From Sugiyamaella lignohabitans (Eukaryota > Ascomycota > Dipodascomycetes > Dipodascales > Trichomonascaceae): a stretch of DNA of 64,000 bases. The stretch lies in contig NC_031673.1 in assembly GCF_001640025.1 (NCBI RefSeq), positions 1,302,001 to 1,366,000 on the forward strand, in the 5' to 3' direction. Numbering within the stretch: position 1 is the first letter of the stretch; every line of letters starts with the position of its first letter. The notes beneath the pieces are model-generated. The model was given only the letters and a program-made list of their open reading frames with translations, was not told the DNA's origin and did no database searches. The position numbers and the translations under genes were made by a program. Of this stretch, positions 51,332-62,031 are shown piece by piece.

Positions 51332-53431
51332 CCTGAATAAATAAATAATAAACCAAAGTGCTCTCACCAGCTATATTTAGGGGTCTTCTTAAAGGCGGAA
51401 AGGCCGACAGCAAGTACCAGTCGGTATGTACACTCAAGGAAAAGATATGAGATATCAACCAGCGAAACAATAAATAAATAAATAGAAAAATGCAGAAACA
51501 AACAATTAATAGAGAAAACCAAATAACTCAGTTCATCAACGACCTCTTAGATCAACATGTGTCTTCAGATAACGTTGGAGACTTGATGATCACCAATCTA
51601 TACGTATATAGTGATTTAACCGAGATATGTGATATTTCTAACAAACGGGGAAGCTGGTCTCTCTCCGCAAAATTTCAAGTGGCATTTGTTTTCACTTCTC
51701 CAAGAATTTTGGACAACTCTGTTCTTTTCTTGCTTCTGGTGTCCATGTTGTTTACTTAGTTTTGCCAGTATCACATGAATCATTCCAGTGCAATATACCC
51801 ATCTTTATATAGAAAACGACACAATAAATCGCTCTGAATTACCTGAACTACTTGAATCACCTTTAACAACCGTTATTGATAATACCCGCCCTGTGCCTCG
51901 CTCAGTTCTTCTGATGGTGAAAAACTTTGAGCTGGATTCTGCCACAATTATATAAGTAGTTGTTGAAAGAAATGGGCCAGAAAAACAATCCTAATTTTGA
52001 GTGCGCTTCTGTTAGATCAGTGACGGAAAGTGTAATTTAAAGGACTGACATCTATAAATGAGATATAGTCTAGAATAGAATAATAAAGAAATTATGAAGA
52101 ATATTGAAGTAGAGTGTGGGTTATTTCCAACTCTAAGAATGATTGTCTTCTGCTCTTTCAAGCTGTCAAGAAAATTAATGGAAAGAGCTCTGAGATCAAT
52201 GCTCACTAACAAAAAAAGCGAACGAGCAAAGTTGTCAGTTCCGTCCACTATGAATTAGACCATTTAGACTATTACCATCAATTCAAGGCTAAATGATGGC
52301 AATGTTGAAAGCTTTTATTTTGAAAGACGCACGCTGGCTGTATCGTATCATGTCTCTTTATTTGAGCTAAGCAATTGCTTTCAACTCCACTACATACTAT
52401 ATAGACTATATACTACATGAAACCGAACACCGGATATTACATCATCTTTTCATTGTTAGTACATTTCCAACAGCAAGGAATTGAACAATCAGTACAGATT
52501 ATCAGAAAAATAGGCAATAACTGTTATCCGCAGGACCAAAAGGTTCGGAACAGGTCTGTGAGAAGTTTTTTCATCATAAAAGTAGCAAATATTGAACACG
52601 CAAAGCGTTAACAAGTTAACTTACACTATAAACCAATATATATTTGGCAGGGTTGAGAGTAAAGATTCAGAAAGTTAATGCAAAAAAATCTACTTTTATA
52701 GAAAAAGTGAAGCATCGGTGGGTTACCAGAATAGAATGAATCACGTGACTTTAACGTGGACAGGGGGAGTTAGGAGTGATATGGTATGGGCAGCTAGTAT
52801 TTTTATAATTTTTTATTTGGTGGCTGTTGGAAAGAGCCATAGAGCTTCAACTCAAAGAGAATGAGTTCATTTTAGACCTCGTGACGATAACCGATAGTTG
52901 TGCTAGTTATATAGCTTTTGTTTCGATCATGGTTCCAAGCCAACATCGCTTGAAACAGACTATCACGTCTTATTTGTATCGATATAGAACAGAGAACTAT
53001 AATACATAGCAAAGTAAATCCAATTTCTTTCACTGAATCGATTCACAAGCTTGTGGGAGAGATCGTAATAGTGGTCTGAGTATTGTTCACCTGTAAGTCA
53101 AAAGACCCAGCTTCCGATAAAGAGACAAAACCCAGATGATTAAAATTGTTCACATTTGTTAAGTTGATATTGGAAATATAATATAATGATATTCTATAGC
53201 TTAGGGATATTCCCTATTAATTTTTTTTTTCACTTGAGGTAGAGCATCTGTCTCGATTAAAGCCCTGTATGCAGCCTGCATTAACCCCTGAAAATACTTA
53301 AAGAAGAAAGCGAGTTACTCAGTGTAAATTCACTGAAAAAACATACAATTATAAATCGTATTTGTCTAAATATAATCTGGGGAATATATTACAAAATACT
53401 ATATACATATATACAATTAAAATTCTAGTCA
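51332..53431. other. 2.1-kb region without recognised gene
   Basis: Lies between the TUL1 start and the carrier stop. Small frames (51490-51759, 52012-52248, 52417-52611, 52827-53009) have no recognisable domain and no splice partners I could find. AT-rich throughout; no tRNA. Confidence 0.5.
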
Positions 53432-54490
53432 TCAAAGCACCTGCTCATTTGATGCGTTCTCAGGCTCTATGGCCTCTATTATAACCATGCCAAGTACTGA
53501 GGCAGGCATGGCATGTAGTAAGTTCATATGTAACCCCTTAACAGAGGCTCGTAGCAAACCAACTTCTTTAATTAGGTTTCTCGCTACTTTTATAACACTT
53601 TCTTTGTCGTCCGGTCGAATTCTGCCAACTTCAGAAGATGCCGCAACTTGCGTCCTAGTTTTAATAACTTGAAGAAAATTAGTCGCAGTACACGCAACAG
53701 CAGTGGCCAAGGTGGAAGCTGAAGCATAATCAACAAGCTGACGTATGGAGCTCTTCGCTACTTCATCAGTCTTGATCAGGTAGTGTTTCATATGTTCCTA
53801 TATCGAATGTTAGTAGCTCACAGAGTTGCCATTGATAAGCTAACCTACATAACTGCTCCACCAGATAACCGAATATGGCATAAATACTAATAGTCCCTAT
53901 GCTTGTTAGTCAATGTCAGATATTATAGAGATCGAGTGAAACATACCATCCAATAGCCTCTATAAAAACCGGAAATTCCCTCATTGGCCTTGATTGTTCT
54001 TATCAGTCGAAAAGTACTCTCACGTTTGGCGCTGTCTATTACCTGGAGTCTAGTTTTGAGCACTTCCATGGGAGTCCATATACTGCTGCTTAGGAGCTCA
54101 GCTACAACAGCACTCGCTGCATAATTATAAAGCGATGATTCGCCCAAATATGGGATCAGACTTTTCTTAGTCGCTCGGTAAGAGGTGAGATATACGGTAA
54201 ATGCAGGTGCAGTCAGAACAACCGAAGTTCCTAATCCCCGCCAATATCGAAGAAATGGTAGTCTGTAGGACTTATTTGTAGATGCTTGTTGAAGAGTCTG
54301 TAATGTATCAACTGAGCTTGTTAGCAGGACAATACAATCGATCTAAGGTCTAAAATGACTACTTACATGGGTGGAAAACAGCTTCCGTCACAATTGATGA
54401 AACTCTAAATAAAGTCAGAAACTAGAATATCAAGTTTAACCACACGAGATGCTATACTCACAGTGATGCCGTTATCGTACCCGAATCCAT
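53432..54490 (-). CDS. Mitochondrial carrier family (SLC25) protein, five exons
   Basis: Exons: 54490-54462, 54404-54367, 54311-53947, 53896-53849 and 53797-53432; total 846 nt, 281 residues. The four introns are only 50-57 nt (donors GTGAGT, GTAAGT, GTATGT, GTAGGT; acceptors all YAG). The spliced product shows three carrier repeats: HPFDTLQTLQQ, the canonical TPMEVLKTRLQ, and the degenerate third repeat TNFLQVIKTRTQV. Typical intervening helices are YRGYWM-GLLVFMPYSVIWWSSY-EHMK. Length matches the family (280-300). It transports an unknown metabolite across the inner mitochondrial membrane. The N-terminus (MDSGTITASL-VSSIVTEAVFHP) begins directly at helix 1. The subfamily is not assigned; YFR045W-like carriers are one candidate. 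Confidence 0.87.
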
Positions 54491-54621
54491 TGTATTCGGA
54501 TCTGGTAAACTGGCCTTGGAGGAGCTGAATGGCAAAAGGTGTCAAAACCTGCCGCTTATGCACGATTTTATTCATGTTCGTGAAGCAAACAAGCTATACT
54601 TTCCATGTTGTTTATCATCCC

Positions 54622-55437
54622 ATGTTCAGACCACTGATTAACATTCGTCCATTAACGAGTGGGCTCAGGCAGCCACTTGTTCTAGGAAGGACATCAGCAC
54701 AAAGCTTAATTATTTATAGATCTGCTGTTTCACGAGCAGCTAAAAAAGTGGTCAAGCAAGATCCAACCATTGATAAATGGGAACATGCACCTAGGACCGG
54801 AGATGGTGCAGCCGTTGCGACAAGCTTAAAATCATCTGGAAACTCGTCTGAAGAATCAGAAAAATCCAATTCATTGACAGATGAAGAACGGTTAAAGTTA
54901 ATGGAGAGTCATCCAGCAGTGCGAAAGTTTCCTCGGTTCATGCGCAAATATGCGGTGCGATTTGTAAATGCCCCGGTATCTCATGTAACTTCTTTTTTAA
55001 TTATCCATGAAATCACTGCAATTGCTCCATTATTTGCATTGTGGAGTCTGTTCCACCACTATGATTTTGTTCCTCCTGGACTACCGGATTGGTTAGTGTC
55101 GAATGGTGTCAACTTCATAAAGGTTCTTGCTGAGAGAAACAACTGGGATACTATTGTGACAGCTGCCAATACGTCTAAAATTATCATCCAAGGTGCTGCT
55201 GCATATGCGATGGTTAAAGTGCTATTACCATTAAGAATTGCCTTGTCATTATTTTTAATGCCTTGGTTTGCACGAGTTTTTGTGCTTCCAGTAACTAATC
55301 GGTTATCCAAATTGTGGCCAAAGAAAAAGAAGCAGAGTGGCCCTAAAAGTGATGAAGCCCAAGATCTCTCTCAAGATTTAACTAAAGATATCAAGAAAAA
55401 GGACGTTCAGAATGATTCTAATCGTCCCAGCCTGTAA
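54622..55437 (+). CDS. DUF1279 (FAM210/MRX11-type) mitochondrial membrane protein
   Basis: 271 codons if translation begins at ATG 54622 (MFRPLINIRPLTSGLRQPLVLGRTSAQ), which gives a good mitochondrial presequence. The frame also has an ATG at 54529, only 38 bp from the divergent carrier ATG, so the inner start is preferred. After a Ser-rich linker, the DUF1279 core runs from about residue 105: HEITAIAPLFALWSLFHHYDFVP, then GAAAYAMVKVLLPLRIALSLFLMPWFAR with two membrane helices. The tail is charged (KKKKQSGPKSDEAQ). Members are inner-membrane proteins linked to mitochondrial gene expression or organisation; the exact role is unknown. Confidence 0.82.
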   Translation: MFRPLINIRPLTSGLRQPLVLGRTSAQSLIIYRSAVSRAAKKVVKQDPTIDKWEHAPRTGDGAAVATSLKSSGNSSEESEKSNSLTDEERLKLMESHPAVRKFPRFMRKYAVRFVNAPVSHVTSFLIIHEITAIAPLFALWSLFHHYDFVPPGLPDWLVSNGVNFIKVLAERNNWDTIVTAANTSKIIIQGAAAYAMVKVLLPLRIALSLFLMPWFARVFVLPVTNRLSKLWPKKKKQSGPKSDEAQDLSQDLTKDIKKKDVQNDSNRPSL

Positions 55438-55695
55438 TTGGCCTCTAGATGGGGTAATACAGAGCACGCCAAATGAGCCCCGGAAATGGCTGCATGCACT
55501 AGTGCCATGTGGATTCGGGAGCCGTCACTGTTCTATTTGAAGACCTTATAGCTATAAGAGACCTAGGACAGTGTCTTTATATGATATCTATGGTACTTCA
55601 ATAGCACTCAAAAATGTACACATTAATAATATTTACAGATGATTACTAGATATAAACTATATACAATCCTAGCGTGTCAAAAGGACAAAACAGGG

Positions 55696-58600
55696 TTAAT
55701 GGCCGGTTGGATGCAAAACGTCTTCACATCTGTGACAGAGTTCACTTTCGTGCTCGGACGTGAATTGCCAACAACGAGGGCACTTGTGCAAGGCAGGAGG
55801 ACCAACTGTTACAGTAATGTCACTATCTGCAATAGTCGCTGTTGATTGGTATGACCATTCTAGGTTATCAGGAATTGGAGAATTCAACTGTACACTAGAA
55901 GTAATGAACAGTTCTTCTAAGAATGGTCTATATTCTTGTAATTTTTCGTAGAGCGAGGACGAATCATCAACAGTAAGAAAGACCGATGAACCCAAAGAAG
56001 ACCGGACGTTTTTATCCCCTCTTCCTTCTTCCATAACATTGTTAACCAACCCTCTCAATTTCATGAGCGTCTCAAAATCTGCTTCCAAATCTGCATTATG
56101 CCATTCCTCCGGTACGTTAAACCAACCGGCTTTGAAAGGCGAGTCATGACCCTGACGTATGTAGTCTGGTGATGACTCCCAAACTTCTTGGCTCAATAGG
56201 GGTGTAATCGGAGACAAGCATGTAACGTACACTTTAAGGACTTGTGCGAGTACATATTGAATTGATCTCCTTTCAACACTGTCTTTAGCATCGGCATATA
56301 GCCTGTCTTTCACAATATCAAAGTAAAAGGCAGACAGGTCAACACTAAGGTGTCCCTGGATCCTCTTCACCACACGGTTAAATGCCAGTGACTCATAATC
56401 CTGAGATATATCTTTGCTCAGCTGATAGAGTCCTGAAAGAACTTTTTTGTCAACTGCGCGGAGCTGCTCGTACGAAGGCTCATGAAGTACCGACTCTAAA
56501 TTTCCGAGCAAGAACTTGTAGCTTACTCGCAGCTTCTTCAACAGCGATCCAACTTGGTTGATAATGACAGGAGACAGAGATATATCAGAGGTATAATCTG
56601 ATTGGGAAATCCAAAGTCTCATGCCATCGATTCCCAAGCGGTCTTTTTTGCTACGCCCATTAATAAGTTCATCTGGAGTCACCACATTCTTCAGAGACTT
56701 GCTCATCTTCTGTCCCTTGGCATCCAGAACGAAACCATGAGTAATAACGGTTTTAAAAGGGGCCACGGCTGGATACTTCTTAGACACAGCTATCTTGGTA
56801 AGAAGAGATGACTGAAACCATCCACGGTGCTGATCTGAACCTTCTAAATAATAGTCTGCTGGTGATTCATTATCTCTTTCAGCAAGCATTGTCCAGCTAT
56901 TTCAGTTAGTATAAATTGTGTCAAGAACACGGGTTCCCGAAAAGAGAGTGAACGGCAGTGGTAGGCACCAATACCATGCTCTAAAACTTACCTTGTGCCA
57001 CTGTCAAACCAAACATCCATGGTTTCTGTACCTCTTCTATAAGAATTAGCATCCGATGCGTACTGTGCCGGCAGCCAGCGAGTCATATTGGTATCGTCAT
57101 TATCAAACCAATTCGAAAGACCCTTGTCGCCATCGCTTTCAATTGTTTTAATGATATGCTCAATCGTTTCACTGTTCATAAGTGTCTCGCCAGTCGTCTT
57201 ATGATACAAAACTGGTATGGGTACACCCCAAACTCGTTGACGAGAAATGCACCATTCAGATCTTGAAACGGTAAATGCAGTTAGTCTATTTTTGCCACTC
57301 TCGGGATAAAACTTGACTTGATTCAATGACTCCAAGGCTTGTTCTTTTATGCTTCCAACATCGGCAAAAAATTGCGGTGTAGACCTGACCATCACAGGTG
57401 TCTTACTTCTCCAATCAAATGGAATATTATGCTGAATAGTCGAAGTAGATACTAAAAGATTGGCATTTTCTAGAAGCTCAAGGACAACTTTCTGACCCTC
57501 TTTCCGAGCATTCAAACCTGTCAAAAGGGGTTTAAGAGGGGCCGCCAAGTCCATCGTGTATCTTCCGTAGTTATCAATTGGTGAATAGGGCAATATTTTA
57601 TACTCCTTGCACATTAAGTAATCCTCCTTGCCGTGACCTGGGGCACTGTGAACGAGACCCGTACCACTCGTGGAGGTAACATAAGTGGCTGGAAGAATCG
57701 GAAAATTAGACTCACCGCGAATAGGGCAGTCGTATTTGGCGCCAAGAAGGGCGGAACCTGGGAAAGTAATGCCTGTTGGTGTATGATCGGGTATTTCATC
57801 ATATCTCGAAACAGCAGTAATAATATATCCATGTGTAGGGGTGCTTACTATACCGTATTCAATCTCAGGATGAATAGCAACTGCTCGATTAGCTACCAAC
57901 GTCCAAGGAGTTGTGGTCCAAATGGCAACTGATAACTCAGCAACCGACAACCCTGCTGACGACAGCATTTTGCTAAGCTCATCGCCAACTCTAACCAAGG
58001 GATACCTTACGACTACGGTTTGCGTCTTATGTTCTCCATATTGAAGTTCGGACTCTGCCAGAGCAGTACCGGATTCCACTGACCAATAGACTGGCCTTTC
58101 TTGTCTTGAAATAAGGCCCTTTTCTACCATATTTTTAAATACCACCAATTGACGCAAAACGTAATCAGTCGTCAAGGTACGATATATGCTTTTCTCACCC
58201 TCTTGTTTCCAATCAGCCATAACCGCAAATCCTTCAAATGCCTCTTTTTGTTTAAGAGACATTGTCATGGCATGTTCATAGGCCAATTCTCTCTTCTTTT
58301 GAACAGTAAAAGATTGTACCGCTTTTGATCCATGTTTCTTTTTAGCCTTTTCTAGAGCAGCCAGTTCATTTGGTAGACCATGACAATCCCAACCTGGAAT
58401 ATAACTGACTTTTTGGCCCTTCACAACATGATATCTGTTGATAATGTCTTTCAATATTTTATTCAGGGCATGTCCTAAATGTAAATCTCCATTGGCATAA
58501 GGAGGACCGTCATGAAATACAACTTCTTTTTCACCATTCTTGGATAGATTCTCGCGCTGCCATTGATACAGATCCTGGCCAGTTTCTTGGATATAGCGTT

Positions 58601-58775
58601 CGATATCCTCGGCAGAGGCTATAGATTTGAATGTTGAACTTGGTAACGCTAATGTATCTGCGTATTTCTTATAAATATCCGTGGTACTAGAGGTTGTGCT
58701 ATTCCAACGGGCCAAGCATGGTGATCTCAGAGGCGTTTTAGCTAATGCCCTTGAGCTGACCCTCGGTAATAACAT
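55696..58775 (-). CDS. ISM1: Mitochondrial isoleucyl-tRNA synthetase (two exons)
   Basis: Exon 1 is 58775-56992 and exon 2 is 56896-55696; the 95-nt intron has donor GTAAGT, branch TACTAAC and acceptor ATAG. The product has 994 residues. ATG 58775 gives a mitochondrial presequence (MLLPRVSSRALAKTPLRSPCLARWNS); the frame upstream offers only TTG. Class I synthetase signatures: DGPPYANGDLHLGHALNK (HIGH = HLGH), GWDCHGLPNE, WTTPWTL in the editing (CP1) domain, RQRVWGVPIPV, VWFDSGT-SWTML across the splice, and KMSKS (GQKMSKSLKNVV). The C-terminus has a zinc motif CPRCW...CHRC. It charges mitochondrial tRNA-Ile. The divergent neighbour uL10m shares its 176-bp promoter region. Confidence 0.95.
56897..56991 (-). 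other. Spliceosomal intron of ISM1
   Basis: 95 nt: donor AG|GTAAGT at 56991, TACTAAC, acceptor AAATAG at 56897. It interrupts the conserved DSGTSWTM block in phase 2. Confidence 0.92.
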
Positions 58776-58951
58776 CACGGATATCGTGTTTAATAGCCTG
58801 ATGGTCAAGTCAGGACATGAAATATTTCAAAACCATCACGTGATATTTATTGTTGTAAATATATGTACGGCTGAAAAGTGAAAAATCAAATGTCGTGAAG
58901 TTAGTGAAAATTCATGTAGATGAGAATCAGAAAATAACCACACCAACAACA

Positions 58952-59659
58952 ATGCTGTCTTCCAGGACACTTTTCAAGACACTGCTGTCCCCTTGCAATG
59001 GACCAGTTACCGTAATTAGTAGGGCTCTTGGAACCAGCTCCGCTACTGTCGCTACGGCTAGAAAAACCTTTAAAAAAGTTGATAGTCGGAAGACATATCT
59101 AATGGATACATATACTCGCTTAATGAGAGAGAATCCAGTGGTACTGGTTGCGCATAACGGTACCTTATTAAAAGCAGAAGATAATACGCTACGTTCACAG
59201 ATCAAAAAGCTTGGTGGTAAATTAGTTGTGACCCGATCTAATCTTTTTAATGCCGTTCTGCGTGGCTTGGATCACCCTGACCCAGCCAGCCGAGACGCTA
59301 ATAAGAAATACCGTTTCAAAGCACACCCTCTTGGAAAACTTTTTAAGGGACCCACTGCAGTTATTGCAATTCCTGAATTAGATCCTAAAAAAGTCGAAGC
59401 TATTGTAAAGGTCCTGGATAAAACTAATGAGCGTTTGATCTTACTTGGTGGTCAGGTCGATGGCAGTGCTCTTGACAGAAGCGGTATTGACCACTTTAAG
59501 AGTCTACCTCCCATTGAACAACTCCGGGCTGATTTGGCAGGTGTTCTTACAGTTTTGGGTGGTGCTGGATTGGTGCAAACTCTTGAATCATCACCAAAAA
59601 TGCTCTACCTTACTCTTGATGCTCATCGCAAGAACGTTTCAGGTGAGTCTGACGAATAA
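58952..59659 (+). CDS. MRPL11: Mitochondrial large-subunit ribosomal protein uL10m
   Basis: 235 codons from ATG at 58952 (MLSSRTLFKTLLSPCNGPVTVISRAL), which gives a presequence; the longer open frame starts only with GTG. The L10 domain covers residues about 40-225: SRKTYLMDTYTRLMRENPVVLVAHNGTLLKAEDNTLRSQIKKLGGKLVVTRSNLFNAVL, and ILLGGQVDGSALDRSGIDHFKSLPPIEQLRADLAGVL. Length is close to yeast MrpL11 (249). It forms the base of the mitoribosomal stalk with bL12m. Confidence 0.93.
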   Translation: MLSSRTLFKTLLSPCNGPVTVISRALGTSSATVATARKTFKKVDSRKTYLMDTYTRLMRENPVVLVAHNGTLLKAEDNTLRSQIKKLGGKLVVTRSNLFNAVLRGLDHPDPASRDANKKYRFKAHPLGKLFKGPTAVIAIPELDPKKVEAIVKVLDKTNERLILLGGQVDGSALDRSGIDHFKSLPPIEQLRADLAGVLTVLGGAGLVQTLESSPKMLYLTLDAHRKNVSGESDE

Positions 59660-60348
59660 ATGCATTACATTGATTATTTCTGTAAATAATATTTTTGTAC
59701 ATATTGATTTTAAAATACACAGATACGTGCTGCACAATAAATTGTGTTATTAGCCAGATAGAAAAAGGTTCTTATAGCTAGAATCACTCGAGTCAGCACC
59801 AAAAATCGTTAACTGGGCATATTAAGTGGGGAATGATAGTGGTGAATTCTAAGAGTTTAAAACGAATCGTAAGGCTACTTCCTATTTTAATATTCTACTT
59901 CTTACTGAGCTAAGAAGGCAATACTATAAAAAACAGTAAACTGCAAACAGCTAACAAGGGCTGCGGAATGAATTTTTTCTTATGATACCAGTTTAAACTA
60001 AGTAACGGAAGTTATAGAATAGTTTCAAGTAAACTGTCACCAGGAATGTCAACGTCGTTTCTCTTAGGTCAATAACTCTAAATATAACCGTAATTAATCA
60101 CAAAAAAAATAAAAAAAATATAAATATAAAAACAATTTACATATTCCTAGGAACTATTCCATGATCTAATCATCCTTCTAACTTGAATGATATAAAAAAT
60201 CTGATGTTTTGCCTGCCTTAAATAAGAAATTGACTCCAGTAAAGGTTTGCGGTGGCCAATACACCATCACGTGACAGTTTTTTTCGATCCATTCCGGGAG
60301 ATTTAGGTTGGGTTTCTCATAATTCAATCCATGCTTTTAGATCACGTT
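59660..60348. other. Intergenic region between MRPL11 and tRNA-Val
   Basis: 689 bp, AT-rich, including a poly(A)/AT stretch near 60100-60130. No gene was seen. Confidence 0.5.
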
Positions 60349-60422
60349 GGTTCGATGGTCTAGTTGGTTATGGCATCTGCTTAACACGCAGAACGTCCCC
60401 AGTTCGATCCTGGGTCGAATCA
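60349..60422 (+). tRNA. tRNA-Val (anticodon AAC)
   Basis: 74 nt. The acceptor stem GGTTCGA/TCGAATC is fully paired apart from one G-T, with discriminator A. D-arm GTCTAGTTGGTTATGGC; anticodon stem TCTGC/GCAGA closing TTAACAC, anticodon AAC (A34 read as inosine); T-arm CCCAG TTCGATC CTGGG. No intron; a T-rich terminator follows at 60424. Confidence 0.96.
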
Positions 60423-61063
60423 TGTTTTGTTTTTGTCTACACAGTATTCGTCACTTTGTGACAAATTTGACGTAGCAAATATTTTGGCAGTCTGCGACCT
60501 GTGTTTCTGCTGTTTTTCTTTTTGTAATCTTGAGCAAATGGGTCAGCCCGGTCAGCGCTGACGGTCATCTGCATATATTTTGAGGTTAGCTCCATAGTAA
60601 GCTTGAGTAGGATATAGGTACTTTTGGATAGAACTTGACTGGTAGTAAACCGAAGCATTGGAGTGTTTAAAAGGGACATCATAATTATACATCACATATG
60701 CAAACCTGCACTGATAACCGTCGCATCGATATTAAAACGGAAGGTTTGTGATACATCACTGCATATCGTGCTTTATTGCGTAATGATATGCAACATAATC
60801 ATACATACCAGGGGGAGCAGCCACGAATATGAGTGATAACGATACAGAAATAAAAGCTGGTAATATATAGATAAGAAAATGGGAGATGCAAACAAATTAT
60901 TCCACAGTTACTATTAAAAACTATTAAAAGAATCTTTTGTGACAATAACTCACAAAGAATGGTATCAAACATATCAGTGTACATTTTCATTTGGAATTAT
61001 CACTGACAATAACCTTTAAAGAGTATATTTTAAAATATTTATTAAATTCGACTTATGCGCCCA

Positions 61064-61096
61064 CTGTAGTCAATGACGATGACAGGTGGACTACAG
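61064..61096. promoter_or_regulatory. Inverted repeat in the Met-rich gene promoter
   Basis: CTGTAGTC at 61064-61071 and its complement GACTACAG at 61089-61096, spaced 17 bp, about 65 bp upstream of the TATA box. An operator-like role is inferred from position only. Confidence 0.35.
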
Positions 61097-61135
61097 CTAA
61101 TGACAAGGATGTTACACCCTGGTCGTCTCTGCAAC

Positions 61136-61148
61136 CCTCCTGCGGAGG
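61136..61148. promoter_or_regulatory. Palindrome CCTCCTGCGGAGG
   Basis: A perfect 5-bp-arm palindrome with a 3-bp centre just upstream of the TATA box, of the kind bound by Zn2Cys6 dimers. Inference only. Confidence 0.35.
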
Positions 61149-61156
61149 TCGGTAGT

Positions 61157-61166
61157 TAATTATAAA
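61157..61166 (+). promoter_or_regulatory. TATA box of the Met-rich gene
   Basis: ATTATAAAAG about 95 bp upstream of the ATG, with a close match to TATAAA-type elements. It suggests a strongly regulated, TATA-dependent promoter. Confidence 0.55.
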
Positions 61167-61257
61167 AGGACAGCTAATTACTTCAAATTTCTTTCTATAT
61201 AGCAGTTAGTAATTTTGTTAGAATAAACAGACCAACAACCGTACAATTAAACTTACT

Positions 61258-62031
61258 ATGTCAGCAAAGATGGATGCACCTGAAACTAAAAACATGTGTG
61301 AGAAGGAGACCAAAGGGATGATGATGAGTGAGGAAAAGAGCATGGATGGGGAAGCGATGTCGATGACCAAGGAGAAATGTAGCATGCCCATGGAGAAAGA
61401 GGATACAATGGATGGAGATAAGATTAAAATGATGGACAACGGTATGAAGATGAAAGATGGAGAGCGGATGATGCCCATGGAGATGATTATGAGTAAGCCC
61501 ATGGCTGGTGTTGACTCTGGTGTTGAGGTTGATTCTACTGATACCAGTGTTACTGGAGACTCAGCTACTGCTAATGGGGATAAAATTATGGGAATGGCGA
61601 TGTCGGGAGACAAAGATATGAAACAGTCCACTATTATGTCGATGGCTAAAGACAGCAATAGCATGGTGGCATGCAAGATGACTTCGAAGAACATGGAAGA
61701 TGGCACTTGTGACATGGAAAAGTCCTCAACTCCAATGAACCAAATGGAAGCCCGCATGGAAGAATCTGATTTTAACAAGAGCAAAGGTGAGGATGAACTT
61801 GGTAATGATGGTGACGATGCAATTAATGATGATGAAGACAGCGACGGCACAGGCGATGACCAAGAGACTGATCAGACTATGAAGCCGAACTCTGCTACCA
61901 AAGCTTCATCTATGATGTCTTCCACTGACAAGGAAACAATGTCTTCCTCCGACAGAGAGAAGAGTCCTGCCATGGCTACCAAGAAAAAGTCGATGGACTA
62001 CGTCTACCGTGGTGATGATGCTCGTTGGTAA
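61258..62031 (+). CDS. Methionine-rich acidic protein of unknown function
   Basis: 257 codons from ATG at 61258, single exon. 41 residues are Met (about 16 percent), concentrated in residues 1-165 as MxM, MxxM, MM and MMM clusters (KGMMMSEEKSM, MSMTKEKCSMPMEKEDTM, KMMDNGMKMKDGERMMPMEMIM). Four Cys lie next to Met (NMCEKE, KCSM, ACKM, TCDM). The rest is Asp/Glu/Ser/Thr/Lys-rich with almost no hydrophobic or aromatic residues, so it is predicted disordered and soluble, with no signal or membrane helix. The end MDYVYRGDDARW is the only aromatic patch and looks like a conserved docking tail. Met/Cys clusters suggest binding of Cu(I) or a role as an oxidant sink. No known family was recognised. 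The promoter has a TATA box and two palindromes. Confidence 0.75.
   Translation: MSAKMDAPETKNMCEKETKGMMMSEEKSMDGEAMSMTKEKCSMPMEKEDTMDGDKIKMMDNGMKMKDGERMMPMEMIMSKPMAGVDSGVEVDSTDTSVTGDSATANGDKIMGMAMSGDKDMKQSTIMSMAKDSNSMVACKMTSKNMEDGTCDMEKSSTPMNQMEARMEESDFNKSKGEDELGNDGDDAINDDEDSDGTGDDQETDQTMKPNSATKASSMMSSTDKETMSSSDREKSPAMATKKKSMDYVYRGDDARW

Larger units (their letters stand above)
60423..61257. other. Intergenic region upstream of the Met-rich gene
   Basis: 835 bp. Near the gene it contains an inverted repeat CTGTAGTC/GACTACAG (61064-61096), a palindrome CCTCC-TGC-GGAGG (61136-61148) and a TATA box (61157-61166). The small frames on either strand do not look like genes. Confidence 0.55.

Noticed and set aside
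51490..51759. 89-codon plus-strand frame upstream of TUL1
   Set aside because: No domain, no homologous pattern recognised, and no splice partners. Kept only as part of the intergenic description.
54529..54621. Upstream start of the DUF1279 protein
   Set aside because: It leaves 38 bp to the divergent ATG, and the added residues hide the mitochondrial presequence that begins at 54622.
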